Source: Chlamydiia bacterium
GTDB lineage: Bacteria; Chlamydiota; Chlamydiia; Chlamydiales; FEN-1388
Reading direction: 5' to 3'
Assembly: GCA_023269335.1 (NCBI GenBank)
Contig: JAHFTM010000090.1
Span: 1 to 7,491 of the forward strand
Length of the DNA: 7,491 bases
The translations under genes were made by a program, and so were the position numbers. Position 1 is the stretch's first letter; every line of letters starts with the position of its first letter. Below, piece after piece: positions 1-6,220 of this stretch. The notes under the pieces are model-generated. The model saw only the letters and a program-made list of their open reading frames with translations. It was not told the origin of the DNA and did no database searches.

Positions 1-35
1 ATGAGAGCTATCTTTTGGATCGTTTTGAAAAATAA
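1..35 (+). CDS. Possible C-terminal end of an upstream gene (partial)
   Basis: In the frame beginning at base 3, the codons read ESYLLDRFEK and then a TAA at 33-35. This looks like an ordinary hydrophilic bacterial C-terminus. It lies on the same strand as glgB and stops 17 bases before the glgB ATG, as in a tightly packed operon, so glgB may be co-transcribed with it. The competing frame from the ATG at base 1 runs only to a TGA at 73-75 inside glgB and looks less natural. Ten residues are too few to name a family. Confidence 0.35.
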   Translation, partial: ESYLLDRFEK

Positions 36-52
36 AACGACGGGACAGCACC

Positions 53-2224
53 ATGAAGCAGCTCTTAGTTCCTGATGTATATGAGAAAAGACTTATGGTT
101 GATTTTAGCCACAACCCACACTCTATTTTAGGGCTTCATTCGGAGCACAATAAAAAGGTGATCCGTCTTTTTCGTCCTGGTGCCCGTGCTGTCTTTTTAG
201 AATTCAAAGGTCAAATTGTACAGGCACAACAGATTCATGAAATGGGATTGTTTGAATATGAAGTGCCGGCAGATACTCAAGTAAAAGACTATCGCATCTA
301 CCATCAAAATGGGCTACTTGCACACGATCCATACGCCTTTCTTCCTACTTTTGGTGAAGTAGACCAACATCTTTTTGGTAGATCTGTTCATTATGATCTT
401 CATAGAAAAATGGGTGGAAGGCTGTGCGTCCATGAAGGTGTTGAAGGTGTGAAATTCACTGTCTGGGCACCTTCAGCCAAAGCAGTTTCACTTGTCTCTG
501 ATTGCAATTTTTTTGATGGCAGGGTCAATCCGATGCGTAGCCTTGGTGGCTGTGGTGTCTGGGAGCTTTTTGTCCCCGGTCTTAAAGCTTGTGAGAAGTA
601 CAAATTTGAGATCCGCACCCAAGAGGGAGAGCTGCGCATCAAAGCTGATCCTTATGCACTCTCTTCTGAAATGCGTCCGCACACAGCCTCAGTCATTGCC
701 GATATTGACTCTTACAAATGGGGCGACAACGGCTGGATGGAAAAGAGAAAAACAGAGAGCGTGAATGTGCCAATGTCCATCTATGAAGTGCACCTAGGCT
801 CTTGGAAGCGGCTCCATGGCCATTTTCTAAACTATCGTGAACTTGCCTGTGAGCTTACAGCTTACTGTAAAGAAATGGGCTTTACGCATGTGGAGCTTAT
901 GCCTATCACAGAACACCCCTATGATCCATCTTGGGGCTATCAAGTGACTGGTTTTTTTGCCATCACGTCACGTTTTGGCACACCGCAAGATTTTCAATAC
1001 TTTGTAGACTATTTGCATCAGAATGAGGTTGGAGTTATCGTGGACTGGGTGCCGGGGCACTTTCCGAAAGATGACTTTTCACTTGCTCGCTTTGATGGCA
1101 CCTGCCTGTATGAACATGAAGATCCACGCCAGGGCCATCATCCGCACTGGTCGACCAATATCTTTAACTTTGGCAGACATGAAGTAAGTGCTTTCTTATT
1201 ATCAAGTGCACTTTTGTTACTCGACATCTATCACATCGATGGCTTACGAGTGGATGCTGTAGCTTCGATGCTCTATCTTGACTATGGCAGAAATGAGGGT
1301 GAATGGGTTCCAAACCGATATGGTGGCAAAGAAAATCTTGAGGCGATTGAATTTCTTAAACATACCAATTCAATTGTGCATGATAAATTCCCAGGAGTGC
1401 TGACTATAGCTGAAGAGTCAACTTCCTTTACTGGTATCACACATTCTTTAAAAAATCATGGCCTGGGTTTTGATTTGAAGTGGAATATGGGTTGGATGAA
1501 TGACACGCTGCGCTACTTTTCTAAAGACCCTATTTATCGCCATTACCACCACAGCGACCTAACTTTTGGCCTTCTTTATGCTTTCTCAGAAAAATTCACA
1601 CTTGTTCTTTCACATGATGAAGTGGTGCATGGCAAGAAAAGCCTACTCAGTAAAATGCCAGGGGATCTGTGGCAAAAATTTGCAAACCTGCGCCTTTTGT
1701 ATAGTTACATGATCTGCATGTCAGGAAAAAAACTTTTTTTTATGGGTGGTGAGATAGGGCAGTGGAACGAATGGAATGCCGAGGGAGAAATCGAGTGGAT
1801 GCTTTTACAATACCCACTACACAGTGGCATGCAAACAGTTGTCAAAGAGCTGAACCATTTTTATCAAAAAACGCGCGAGCTGTGGCAAGATGACTTTGCT
1901 CACACAGGCTTTGAGTGGGTTGACTTTCGCGATGAAAGAAATAGTGTCATTTCGTTTTGTAGAAAAGCTCCAGGCGCAAGTAATGAAGAGCTCTTTTGTG
2001 TTTTCAACTTCACCCCTACCTATCATCAGGAGTACCTCATTCATCTGCGAGGTGTACAAACTATTGAAGAGCTCTTTAACTCTGATGATGCACGCTATGG
2101 CGGCTCAGGTAAGGTCTCGCTTGGTGCGACTGTCATTGAGGATGCTCAAGGAAAGCCATCAGCAGTAAAAATCTCTCTTGCACCACTTGCTTGCACGATC
2201 TATCGCGTGCGTAAAGATATCTAG
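53..2224 (+). CDS. glgB: 1,4-alpha-glucan (glycogen) branching enzyme GlgB
   Basis: This cytoplasmic enzyme cuts alpha-1,4-glucan chains and rejoins them through alpha-1,6 links, creating the branch points of glycogen (GH13 family). The product has 723 residues, normal for the long GlgB form with two N-terminal beta domains. The first domain (about 16-115) includes NPHSILGLH, and the second, CBM48-like domain (about 128-220) includes GVKFTVWAPSAKAV. The (beta/alpha)8 catalytic barrel spans about 240-600. The four conserved GH13 regions are visible: DWVPGHF at 331-337, GLRVDAVASM at 397-406 with nucleophile Asp401, TIAEEST at 451-457 with acid/base Glu454, and LSHDEVVHGK at 519-528 with His521 and Asp522. 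A C-terminal beta domain follows from about 615. The ATG at 53 has a weak GGGA Shine-Dalgarno at 42-45, seven bases upstream. No promoter is visible in the short leader. All catalytic residues are present, so it should be active. Confidence 0.97.
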   Translation: MKQLLVPDVYEKRLMVDFSHNPHSILGLHSEHNKKVIRLFRPGARAVFLEFKGQIVQAQQIHEMGLFEYEVPADTQVKDYRIYHQNGLLAHDPYAFLPTFGEVDQHLFGRSVHYDLHRKMGGRLCVHEGVEGVKFTVWAPSAKAVSLVSDCNFFDGRVNPMRSLGGCGVWELFVPGLKACEKYKFEIRTQEGELRIKADPYALSSEMRPHTASVIADIDSYKWGDNGWMEKRKTESVNVPMSIYEVHLGSWKRLHGHFLNYRELACELTAYCKEMGFTHVELMPITEHPYDPSWGYQVTGFFAITSRFGTPQDFQYFVDYLHQNEVGVIVDWVPGHFPKDDFSLARFDGTCLYEHEDPRQGHHPHWSTNIFNFGRHEVSAFLLSSALLLLDIYHIDGLRVDAVASMLYLDYGRNEGEWVPNRYGGKENLEAIEFLKHTNSIVHDKFPGVLTIAEESTSFTGITHSLKNHGLGFDLKWNMGWMNDTLRYFSKDPIYRHYHHSDLTFGLLYAFSEKFTLVLSHDEVVHGKKSLLSKMPGDLWQKFANLRLLYSYMICMSGKKLFFMGGEIGQWNEWNAEGEIEWMLLQYPLHSGMQTVVKELNHFYQKTRELWQDDFAHTGFEWVDFRDERNSVISFCRKAPGASNEELFCVFNFTPTYHQEYLIHLRGVQTIEELFNSDDARYGGSGKVSLGATVIEDAQGKPSAVKISLAPLACTIYRVRKDI

Positions 2225-2457
2225 TAACCTGGACTACTAGCTTCGGATAGTTGGTCCATGCAAAGAATCGTAACGCGTGTCCGAGGTAGTGCCATTTTCA
2301 ATTGAGCAATAGTTGCTTGAGTGATTAAAGGGCAATAACAGAGATAAACATACTCCAGCCGGCTACAAGATGCAAGAGGTGATAATTCAGTAATGAAATT
2401 ACAGCATGTAATACTTATAGTTTTTAGTCTCAGGCAAAAAGCAAGAGGCAGTAACGA
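2221..2457 (-). pseudogene. Detached 3' end of the F-box/LRR gene, beyond an in-frame TAG
   Basis: Immediately after the TAG at 2458-2460 the same minus-strand frame stays open for 78 codons and ends at TAG 2221-2223. The translation begins SLLPLAFCLRLKTISIT and later has ITELSPLASC, SRLEYVYLCYCPLIT and a tail ALPRTRVTI. These are two further 23-residue LRRs plus a plausible C-terminal cap. Counting the TAG as residue 496, the repeat cysteines fall at 515 and 538, exactly 23 and 46 residues after Cys492 of the upstream part. The segment has no obvious start codon or ribosome site of its own. It is best read as the original C-terminus of a protein of about 574 residues, cut off by a nonsense mutation, a sequencing error or, less likely, a read-through stop. 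Confidence 0.85.
2230..2258 (+). terminator. UUCG-capped hairpin just after glgB, candidate 3'-end structure
   Basis: Bases 2230-2241 pair with 2246-2258: TGGAC with GTCCA, a T-G wobble, A-T, one bulged T at 2251, then CTA with TAG, a G-A mismatch and a closing C-G around loop TTCG (2242-2245). The C(UUCG)G tetraloop is exceptionally stable and forms only in RNA read in the glgB direction; the other strand gives a CGAA loop. The hairpin begins six bases after the glgB stop, where a terminator or 3' protective structure is expected. No T-run follows it, so it is not a classical intrinsic terminator. It also lies within the former 3' coding end of the opposing LRR gene. Confidence 0.4.
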
Positions 2458-3198
2458 CTAAATATTTGTACACTTAACAAGGCGTAGGTTTTCTAGTTGC
2501 GTGCAATGAGCAAGCGGTTGTAGATCGCTAATTTTTTCGCAGAGATCTAGCTGAAGATCGACAAGTAACGTGCATGATGCAAGAGGCCCTAAATCGGTGA
2601 TTAAGGAACAATCACTGAGATTCAGATTTCTTAGTTGAGTACAGGCTGAAAGAGGCTGTAAATTACTCACTTTATCACAGTAAGATAAGTCCAAATTTTG
2701 TAGCTGGGTATAAGAAGCAAGAAACTGTAGATCTGAAAGGTCACAAGAACTGAGACTCAAAGTACGTAATAAAGTACTAGTAGCCGAGGGCGGTAGGGCA
2801 GTGATGTTTTCGCAAGAACCGAGATATAGATTCGTGAGGCGCGAAAGTTGTGAAAGAGAATCTATGTTTTTGAGTTTTTCGCAACACGATAGCTCGAGAA
2901 TTTCTAATTGAGTACAAGGTGCAAGTGATTGAATAGTAGTGATTTCTTCGCATTTGAACAAACTAAGGCTCCACAATGATGTACATTTACCCACTTGTTC
3001 AAGCATCGTATCAGTGATATTTGTAAGGTCAAGATTGAGATACTGTAGTTTTTTGAAGGAGCTTAAAAGTTCAACAATTTCCTGATTTATTTGGGTTTTA
3101 GATAAATCAAGCTTCGTAAGGTGTGGCATATAGATGATAAGCTCTTTCAATGCCTGAGCAATGAGTGTAGCATCACATCTTGAAAGATCAACCGTTGT
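2332..3198 (-). repeat. Array of about 13 protein LRRs, 23-residue period, crossing the stop
   Basis: From residue 250 the protein is built of LRR units. The degenerate first three (TTVDLSRCDA, PHLTKLDLSKTQ, KKLQYLNLDLTN) lead into a regular cysteine-containing series. The cysteine after the LxL core sits at residues 332, 355, 378, 401, 423, 446, 469 and 492, a period of 23 with one step of 22. In the frame past the TAG it continues at 515 and 538. Many units also end in PLAxC or a similar form. The regularity suggests growth by unit duplication. The units have diverged enough that little long nucleotide identity remains. Confidence 0.85.
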
Positions 3199-3945
3199 AA
3201 ATTTTTTACAAACTCCCTTGAGGGCTTCGGGAAAAATAAAGGGCTCTTTCGTGGAGCGAAGAGCTATTTTTAGCGCTTGATAGAACTCTTTTTGAAGTTC
3301 TTTTTCTCTGTTCATTCTGGAAGTTACAGCACACTTTGTTGCTACTAAGTTGTCTCCATGATAAAACAGCCTGATTAAAGGATAACGTACTTCTTGACTA
3401 TCAGGTTCATCAAGAAAAGAGGCTATTAGCCCAATTACATCAGGTGGTATTTGGACTACATTTTCTAAAGATTTTTCACTAAATACTTCTGTCGCTTTAG
3501 ATGACAGCTCAAGTTGATTTTTTTCAAAGTTTTTAGCAAGTTTTTGGAGAGCCTCATCATCGGCTCTTGCCTTTACTGTAGGTTGTTTTTTAGAAATGAC
3601 ATGCTGACAGAGCCGCTTCATTACAGCGCATGTTTTACTAGCTTCGCGTAGCTCTTGATAGACGGCGTCCCTTTGTTGTCTAGTTTCATAACACAGCTCT
3701 TTTTTTGCTAGAGTACTAGCTTTTTTTAAAAGCAGTTTTGCACTTTTTAACAAAGAGTAGTTCGTCCCTAAGAATGTGCCAAAATAACGTATTACTGAGT
3801 AGTGGTCTTCTCTTCGTTCGACAGAAAGCCCTTTTTTAGGGTTATAGGCAATGAGAGGTGTGCCCTTTGCTTCAATTTTTGAAAATTCTTTTTGAAATTG
3901 AGTAAAAAATTGTTCATTATTGGTTGGGTTGATGTAGATGCACAT
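2458..3945 (-). CDS. F-box-like / leucine-rich-repeat protein, apparently truncated
   Basis: The product has 495 residues, with no signal peptide or membrane span seen. Residues 1-60 are unassigned. Residues 64-160 are rich in Lys, Glu and Gln and look helical, possibly coiled coil. Residues 164-211 resemble an F-box: IPPDVIGLIASFL fits the first half, and LVATKCAVTSRMNRE could be the second half after an insertion. From about 250, 23-residue LRRs of the form LxxLxLxxCxxIxDLxPLAxC continue to the end. In eukaryotes, F-box/LRR proteins join substrates to SCF ubiquitin ligases, and intracellular bacteria use similar proteins as secreted effectors. An effector role here is inference. The start ATG 3945 has only a weak GAGA upstream. 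The TAG stop falls in mid-repeat, at a position usually Ser or Thr, so the protein has lost its last two and a half repeats. It may be a pseudogene or a shortened functional protein. Confidence 0.8.
   Translation of the reverse strand: MCIYINPTNNEQFFTQFQKEFSKIEAKGTPLIAYNPKKGLSVERREDHYSVIRYFGTFLGTNYSLLKSAKLLLKKASTLAKKELCYETRQQRDAVYQELREASKTCAVMKRLCQHVISKKQPTVKARADDEALQKLAKNFEKNQLELSSKATEVFSEKSLENVVQIPPDVIGLIASFLDEPDSQEVRYPLIRLFYHGDNLVATKCAVTSRMNREKELQKEFYQALKIALRSTKEPFIFPEALKGVCKKFTTVDLSRCDATLIAQALKELIIYMPHLTKLDLSKTQINQEIVELLSSFKKLQYLNLDLTNITDTMLEQVGKCTSLWSLSLFKCEEITTIQSLAPCTQLEILELSCCEKLKNIDSLSQLSRLTNLYLGSCENITALPPSATSTLLRTLSLSSCDLSDLQFLASYTQLQNLDLSYCDKVSNLQPLSACTQLRNLNLSDCSLITDLGPLASCTLLVDLQLDLCEKISDLQPLAHCTQLENLRLVKCTNI
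3313..3453 (-). other. F-box-like domain within the LRR protein
   Basis: Residues 165-211 begin QIPPDVIGLIASFLDEPD, matching the usual F-box opening (L/I-P-x-D/E-hydrophobic, spacer, I-x-S-F/Y-L). About 20 residues later, NLVATKCAVTSRMNRE resembles the second F-box helix (L-x-x-C-x-x-V-S-R). The gap is longer than in a standard 40-50 residue F-box, and the tryptophan often found near the end is absent, so the match is partial. Its position upstream of LRRs is the classic FBXL arrangement, which strengthens the call. Confidence 0.6.
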
Positions 3946-3963
3946 TGAAATCTCAGTATTAGG

Positions 3964-3969
3964 ATTATA
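3964..3969 (-). promoter_or_regulatory. Candidate -10 box for the F-box/LRR gene
   Basis: On the minus strand a perfect TATAAT reads from 3969 to 3964, 18 bases before the ATG at 3945, giving a very short leader. No convincing -35 lies at 16-18 bases; the nearest, TTGTTA (3989 to 3984), is only 14 away. A TTGACT at 4030 to 4025 is a good -35 sequence but faces only weak -10s (TATATG at 15 bases). The whole stretch is AT-rich, so chance matches are likely. Confidence 0.3.
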
Positions 3970-4024
3970 TTTTAAATCAAAATTAACAAATATCTACTAG
4001 TTGCATATATTTTACAACTTTTTT

Positions 4025-4060
4025 AGTCAAGGGTATTGAAAGAGATAAACACTCTCCAGC
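4025..4060 (-). repeat. Short copy of the terminal LRR sequence in the spacer (probable fossil)
   Basis: Bases 4041-4060 match 2340-2359 at 18 of 20 positions, including 11 consecutive bases; extending to 4025-4060 against 2324-2359 gives 28 of 36. On the minus strand the frame equivalent to the LRR frame reads LESVYLFQYP and then TGA, against LEYVYLCYCP in the last LRR of the neighbouring gene. The similarity therefore holds at protein level and in the same orientation. It lies upstream of the present LRR start and is flanked by stops. The simplest reading is a decayed piece of a second LRR gene or of a displaced repeat. Its shortness leaves chance possible. Confidence 0.45.
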
Positions 4061-4138
4061 TCGATTAGGAACAAATATTTTGCGAATAAAATTTTTAAAA
4101 AAATTCTTAATTTGACATCATTGATATGAGATTCTCAC

Positions 4139-4166
4139 TTGCACGTTGTTGCGTGTTTGCTATAAT
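4139..4166 (+). promoter_or_regulatory. ligA promoter with extended -10
   Basis: TGCTATAAT at 4158-4166 is a perfect extended -10 for the housekeeping sigma factor. A weak -35, TTGCAC at 4139-4144, is spaced 16 bases away, and extended -10 promoters tolerate a poor -35. Transcription would begin near 4172-4174, leaving a leader of about 20 bases before GTG 4193. A small inverted repeat, CACG (4142-4145) and CGTG (4152-4155), lies between the two boxes; no regulator can be named for it. Confidence 0.7.
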
Positions 4167-4182
4167 TGCACATCACAACCAC

Positions 4183-4187
4183 AAGGA
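4183..4187 (+). promoter_or_regulatory. Ribosome binding site that fixes the ligA start
   Basis: AAGGA at 4183-4187 lies five bases before GTG 4193, a good Shine-Dalgarno match and spacing. No comparable site precedes the alternative TTG at 4166, which is also upstream of the predicted transcription start. This supports the GTG. Confidence 0.7.
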
Positions 4188-4192
4188 TCACT

Positions 4193-6220
4193 GTGCTCAC
4201 AAAACATGAATATGAAAAACTGTGTGATGAAATTTGGCAGCATAATAGACGCTACTTTCAAGAGGCTAAGCCCACTATTTCTGACGAAGAATATGACCGT
4301 TTAGTCAAATGCCTTGATGCTATGGAAGAGGCGCATCCTGAATGGATCTCTGACACCTCGCCTACAAGAAGAGTGGGCGAAAAGCCACTTTCAGGCTTTC
4401 AAGAGATAACTCATTCTAAGCCGATGCTGTCGTTAGAAAAGGTTTTTTCACAACAGGAGCTTGAAGATTTTCATCATCGTCTGTGTAAGCTTTTAGGTGT
4501 GAAAAACGTAGACTATTCAGCTGAGCTGAAGATGGATGGCCTTGCTATTGCTGTAACTTATGAAGAGGGTCATTATGTACGTGCCGTGACACGTGGTGAT
4601 GGTAAAGTGGGCAGCGATGTCACACAGAATATAACAACAGTTCGCAGCTTACCGCTCAGATTAGCTTGTGACAAAGTGAAAATCCCTAAAATACTTGAAG
4701 TGCGTGGTGAAGTTTTTTTACCGATCCAGGCGTTTGAAAAGATGAATCGTGAAAGGGCTGAAAATGGAGAAGAGCTGTGGGCAAACCCAAGAAATGCAGC
4801 TGCTGGTTCTCTCAAACTGTTAGATCCACATGAAGTTGCCAAACGTAAAGAGCTGGAAATTGTTTTTTATGGGGCAGTCTATGAACCTGGATTCCCAGTG
4901 AAAAGTCAGTATGCTCTGCATGATTATTTTAAGGAGCTTGGCTTGCCGCAACTCCCGCTTCAATATATTGCTAAATGCCATTCCGTAGATGAAGTGATGC
5001 ATTTTGCTATAGAGATTGAAAAGAAGCGTAAAAGTTTGCCTTTTGGTATCGACGGTATCGTCATTAAGGTGAATAATTTGCAAGCCTTTGAAGAAGTTGG
5101 TAACACAGGCAAACATCCTCGTGGGGCCTGTGCCTACAAATTTTCTGCCGAGCAAGCGTGGACGTGCATACGCCAGATCACAGTTCAGGTAGGGCGCACA
5201 GGGGTGCTGACGCCTGTTGCAGAGCTTGAGCCTGTCCTGCTTGCCGGCAGTCGTATTTCCAGAGCTACGCTGCATAACTTTGATGAGATGCAAAGAAAAG
5301 ACATTCGCATTAGCGATGTGGTCCTCATCGAAAAGGGCGGAGATGTGATTCCCAAGGTTGTGGCAGTGGATCTCGAGCAAAGAAAGATGCACTCTGAACC
5401 TTTTGCCATTCCTACAGTATGCCCTTCATGCGGCACGCCAGTTGTAAAAGATCCTCAAGAGGTAGCTTGGCGTTGTCCAAACGTTACTGGCTGCCCAGAT
5501 CAGGTTCTCAGGGGGCTCATTCACTTTGCTGGAAAAGATGGCTTAGATATTGAAAACCTGGGTGAAAAGGTGATGGAGCAGCTTGTCAAACTACAATTTG
5601 TAAAAAAGCCATCAGACATCTTCTTGCTTGCGTCTGAACAGCTTGCAACACTAGAAGGATTTAAAGAAAAATCTATTCATAATCTACTTGAAAGCATTGA
5701 GAAAGCGAAAAAAGTGACGCTAGCTAAGTTGTTAATGGCGCTTGGCATTCGCTACATAGGTGTGCAGGCTGCACAAACGCTGGCTGATAGGGCAAAATCA
5801 ATCACTGCGTTGGCGGTAATGACAAAAGAAGAGCTTCTCAACATCTCTGGCATTGGTGAGAAGGTAGCCACATCATTGATTGACTATTTTACAAATCAGG
5901 CAAACAGAGAAGAGCTTGAAAAGCTTAAGCTTGCAGGCCTAGTCATTGAAATACCAAGCTTTGCTGCTTTCGAAGGACATATCTTCTTTAATAAAAGTAT
6001 TGTTCTTACAGGTTCTTTACAGCATTTTTCACGCCATGATGCCGAGGCGCGTATTCAAGCTGTAGGTGGCAAAGTATCAGACTCGGTAAGTAAAAAAACG
6101 GACTTTGTTGTAGTTGGAGCCGATGCCGGGTCAAAGCTAGAAAAAGCAAAAAAACTACAAGTGCCTATCTTGAATGAGGAGGAATTTTTACAAAAATTAT
6201 GTGATCCCTTAATTCAATAA
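4193..6220 (+). CDS. ligA: NAD-dependent DNA ligase LigA
   Basis: LigA seals nicks in duplex DNA using NAD+, joining Okazaki fragments and finishing repair. From GTG 4193 the protein has 675 residues, typical for the family. Domain Ia (about 1-60) contains HNRRYFQEAKPTISDEEYDRL-type NAD-binding sequence. The adenylation domain holds AELKMDG with the adenylated Lys113, then RGDGKVGSDVT, EVRGEVFLP, NPRNAAAGSLK and GIDGIVIKV. The OB fold (about 320-400) contains VGRTGVLTPVAELEPV. Cys410, Cys413, Cys428 and Cys434 form the zinc finger. Helix-hairpin-helix motifs follow (about 440-585, including ISGIGEKVA), and a BRCT domain with AVGGKVSDSVSKKTDFVVVG ends the protein. A TTG at 4166 would add nine residues but sits inside the -10 box, so it is rejected. 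One oddity is PRGACAYKF (309-317), where a tryptophan is usual in place of the glycine. The gene overlaps the end of miaB by 12 bases. Confidence 0.96.
   Translation: MLTKHEYEKLCDEIWQHNRRYFQEAKPTISDEEYDRLVKCLDAMEEAHPEWISDTSPTRRVGEKPLSGFQEITHSKPMLSLEKVFSQQELEDFHHRLCKLLGVKNVDYSAELKMDGLAIAVTYEEGHYVRAVTRGDGKVGSDVTQNITTVRSLPLRLACDKVKIPKILEVRGEVFLPIQAFEKMNRERAENGEELWANPRNAAAGSLKLLDPHEVAKRKELEIVFYGAVYEPGFPVKSQYALHDYFKELGLPQLPLQYIAKCHSVDEVMHFAIEIEKKRKSLPFGIDGIVIKVNNLQAFEEVGNTGKHPRGACAYKFSAEQAWTCIRQITVQVGRTGVLTPVAELEPVLLAGSRISRATLHNFDEMQRKDIRISDVVLIEKGGDVIPKVVAVDLEQRKMHSEPFAIPTVCPSCGTPVVKDPQEVAWRCPNVTGCPDQVLRGLIHFAGKDGLDIENLGEKVMEQLVKLQFVKKPSDIFLLASEQLATLEGFKEKSIHNLLESIEKAKKVTLAKLLMALGIRYIGVQAAQTLADRAKSITALAVMTKEELLNISGIGEKVATSLIDYFTNQANREELEKLKLAGLVIEIPSFAAFEGHIFFNKSIVLTGSLQHFSRHDAEARIQAVGGKVSDSVSKKTDFVVVGADAGSKLEKAKKLQVPILNEEEFLQKLCDPLIQ

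Noticed and set aside
400..764. Three shorter open frames on both strands inside glgB
   Set aside because: All overlap the conserved CBM48 region of GlgB. Their translations are low in plausible structure and match nothing I recognise.
2221..2457. An independent small gene in the glgB-LRR gap
   Set aside because: The open frame there is in phase with the LRR gene and continues its repeats. Its only ATG codons are late and have no ribosome site, so it is the severed 3' end rather than a separate gene.
4112..4117. Perfect TTGACA as a -35 box for ligA
   Set aside because: It is 43 bases from the TATAAT at 4161. At the right spacing of 17 the sequence is TCACTT, a poor -10, so it is probably chance in AT-rich DNA.
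4139..4171. TTGCAC occurs twice (4139-4144 and 4166-4171), flanking the -10, as a possible operator pair
   Set aside because: Six bases at a 27-base step is not convincing and no regulator is known for it.
4820..5392. A 190-codon open frame on the minus strand inside ligA
   Set aside because: It lies wholly within the well-conserved ligA coding sequence. Its translation has no recognisable domain and it has no ribosome site worth noting, so it is a shadow frame.
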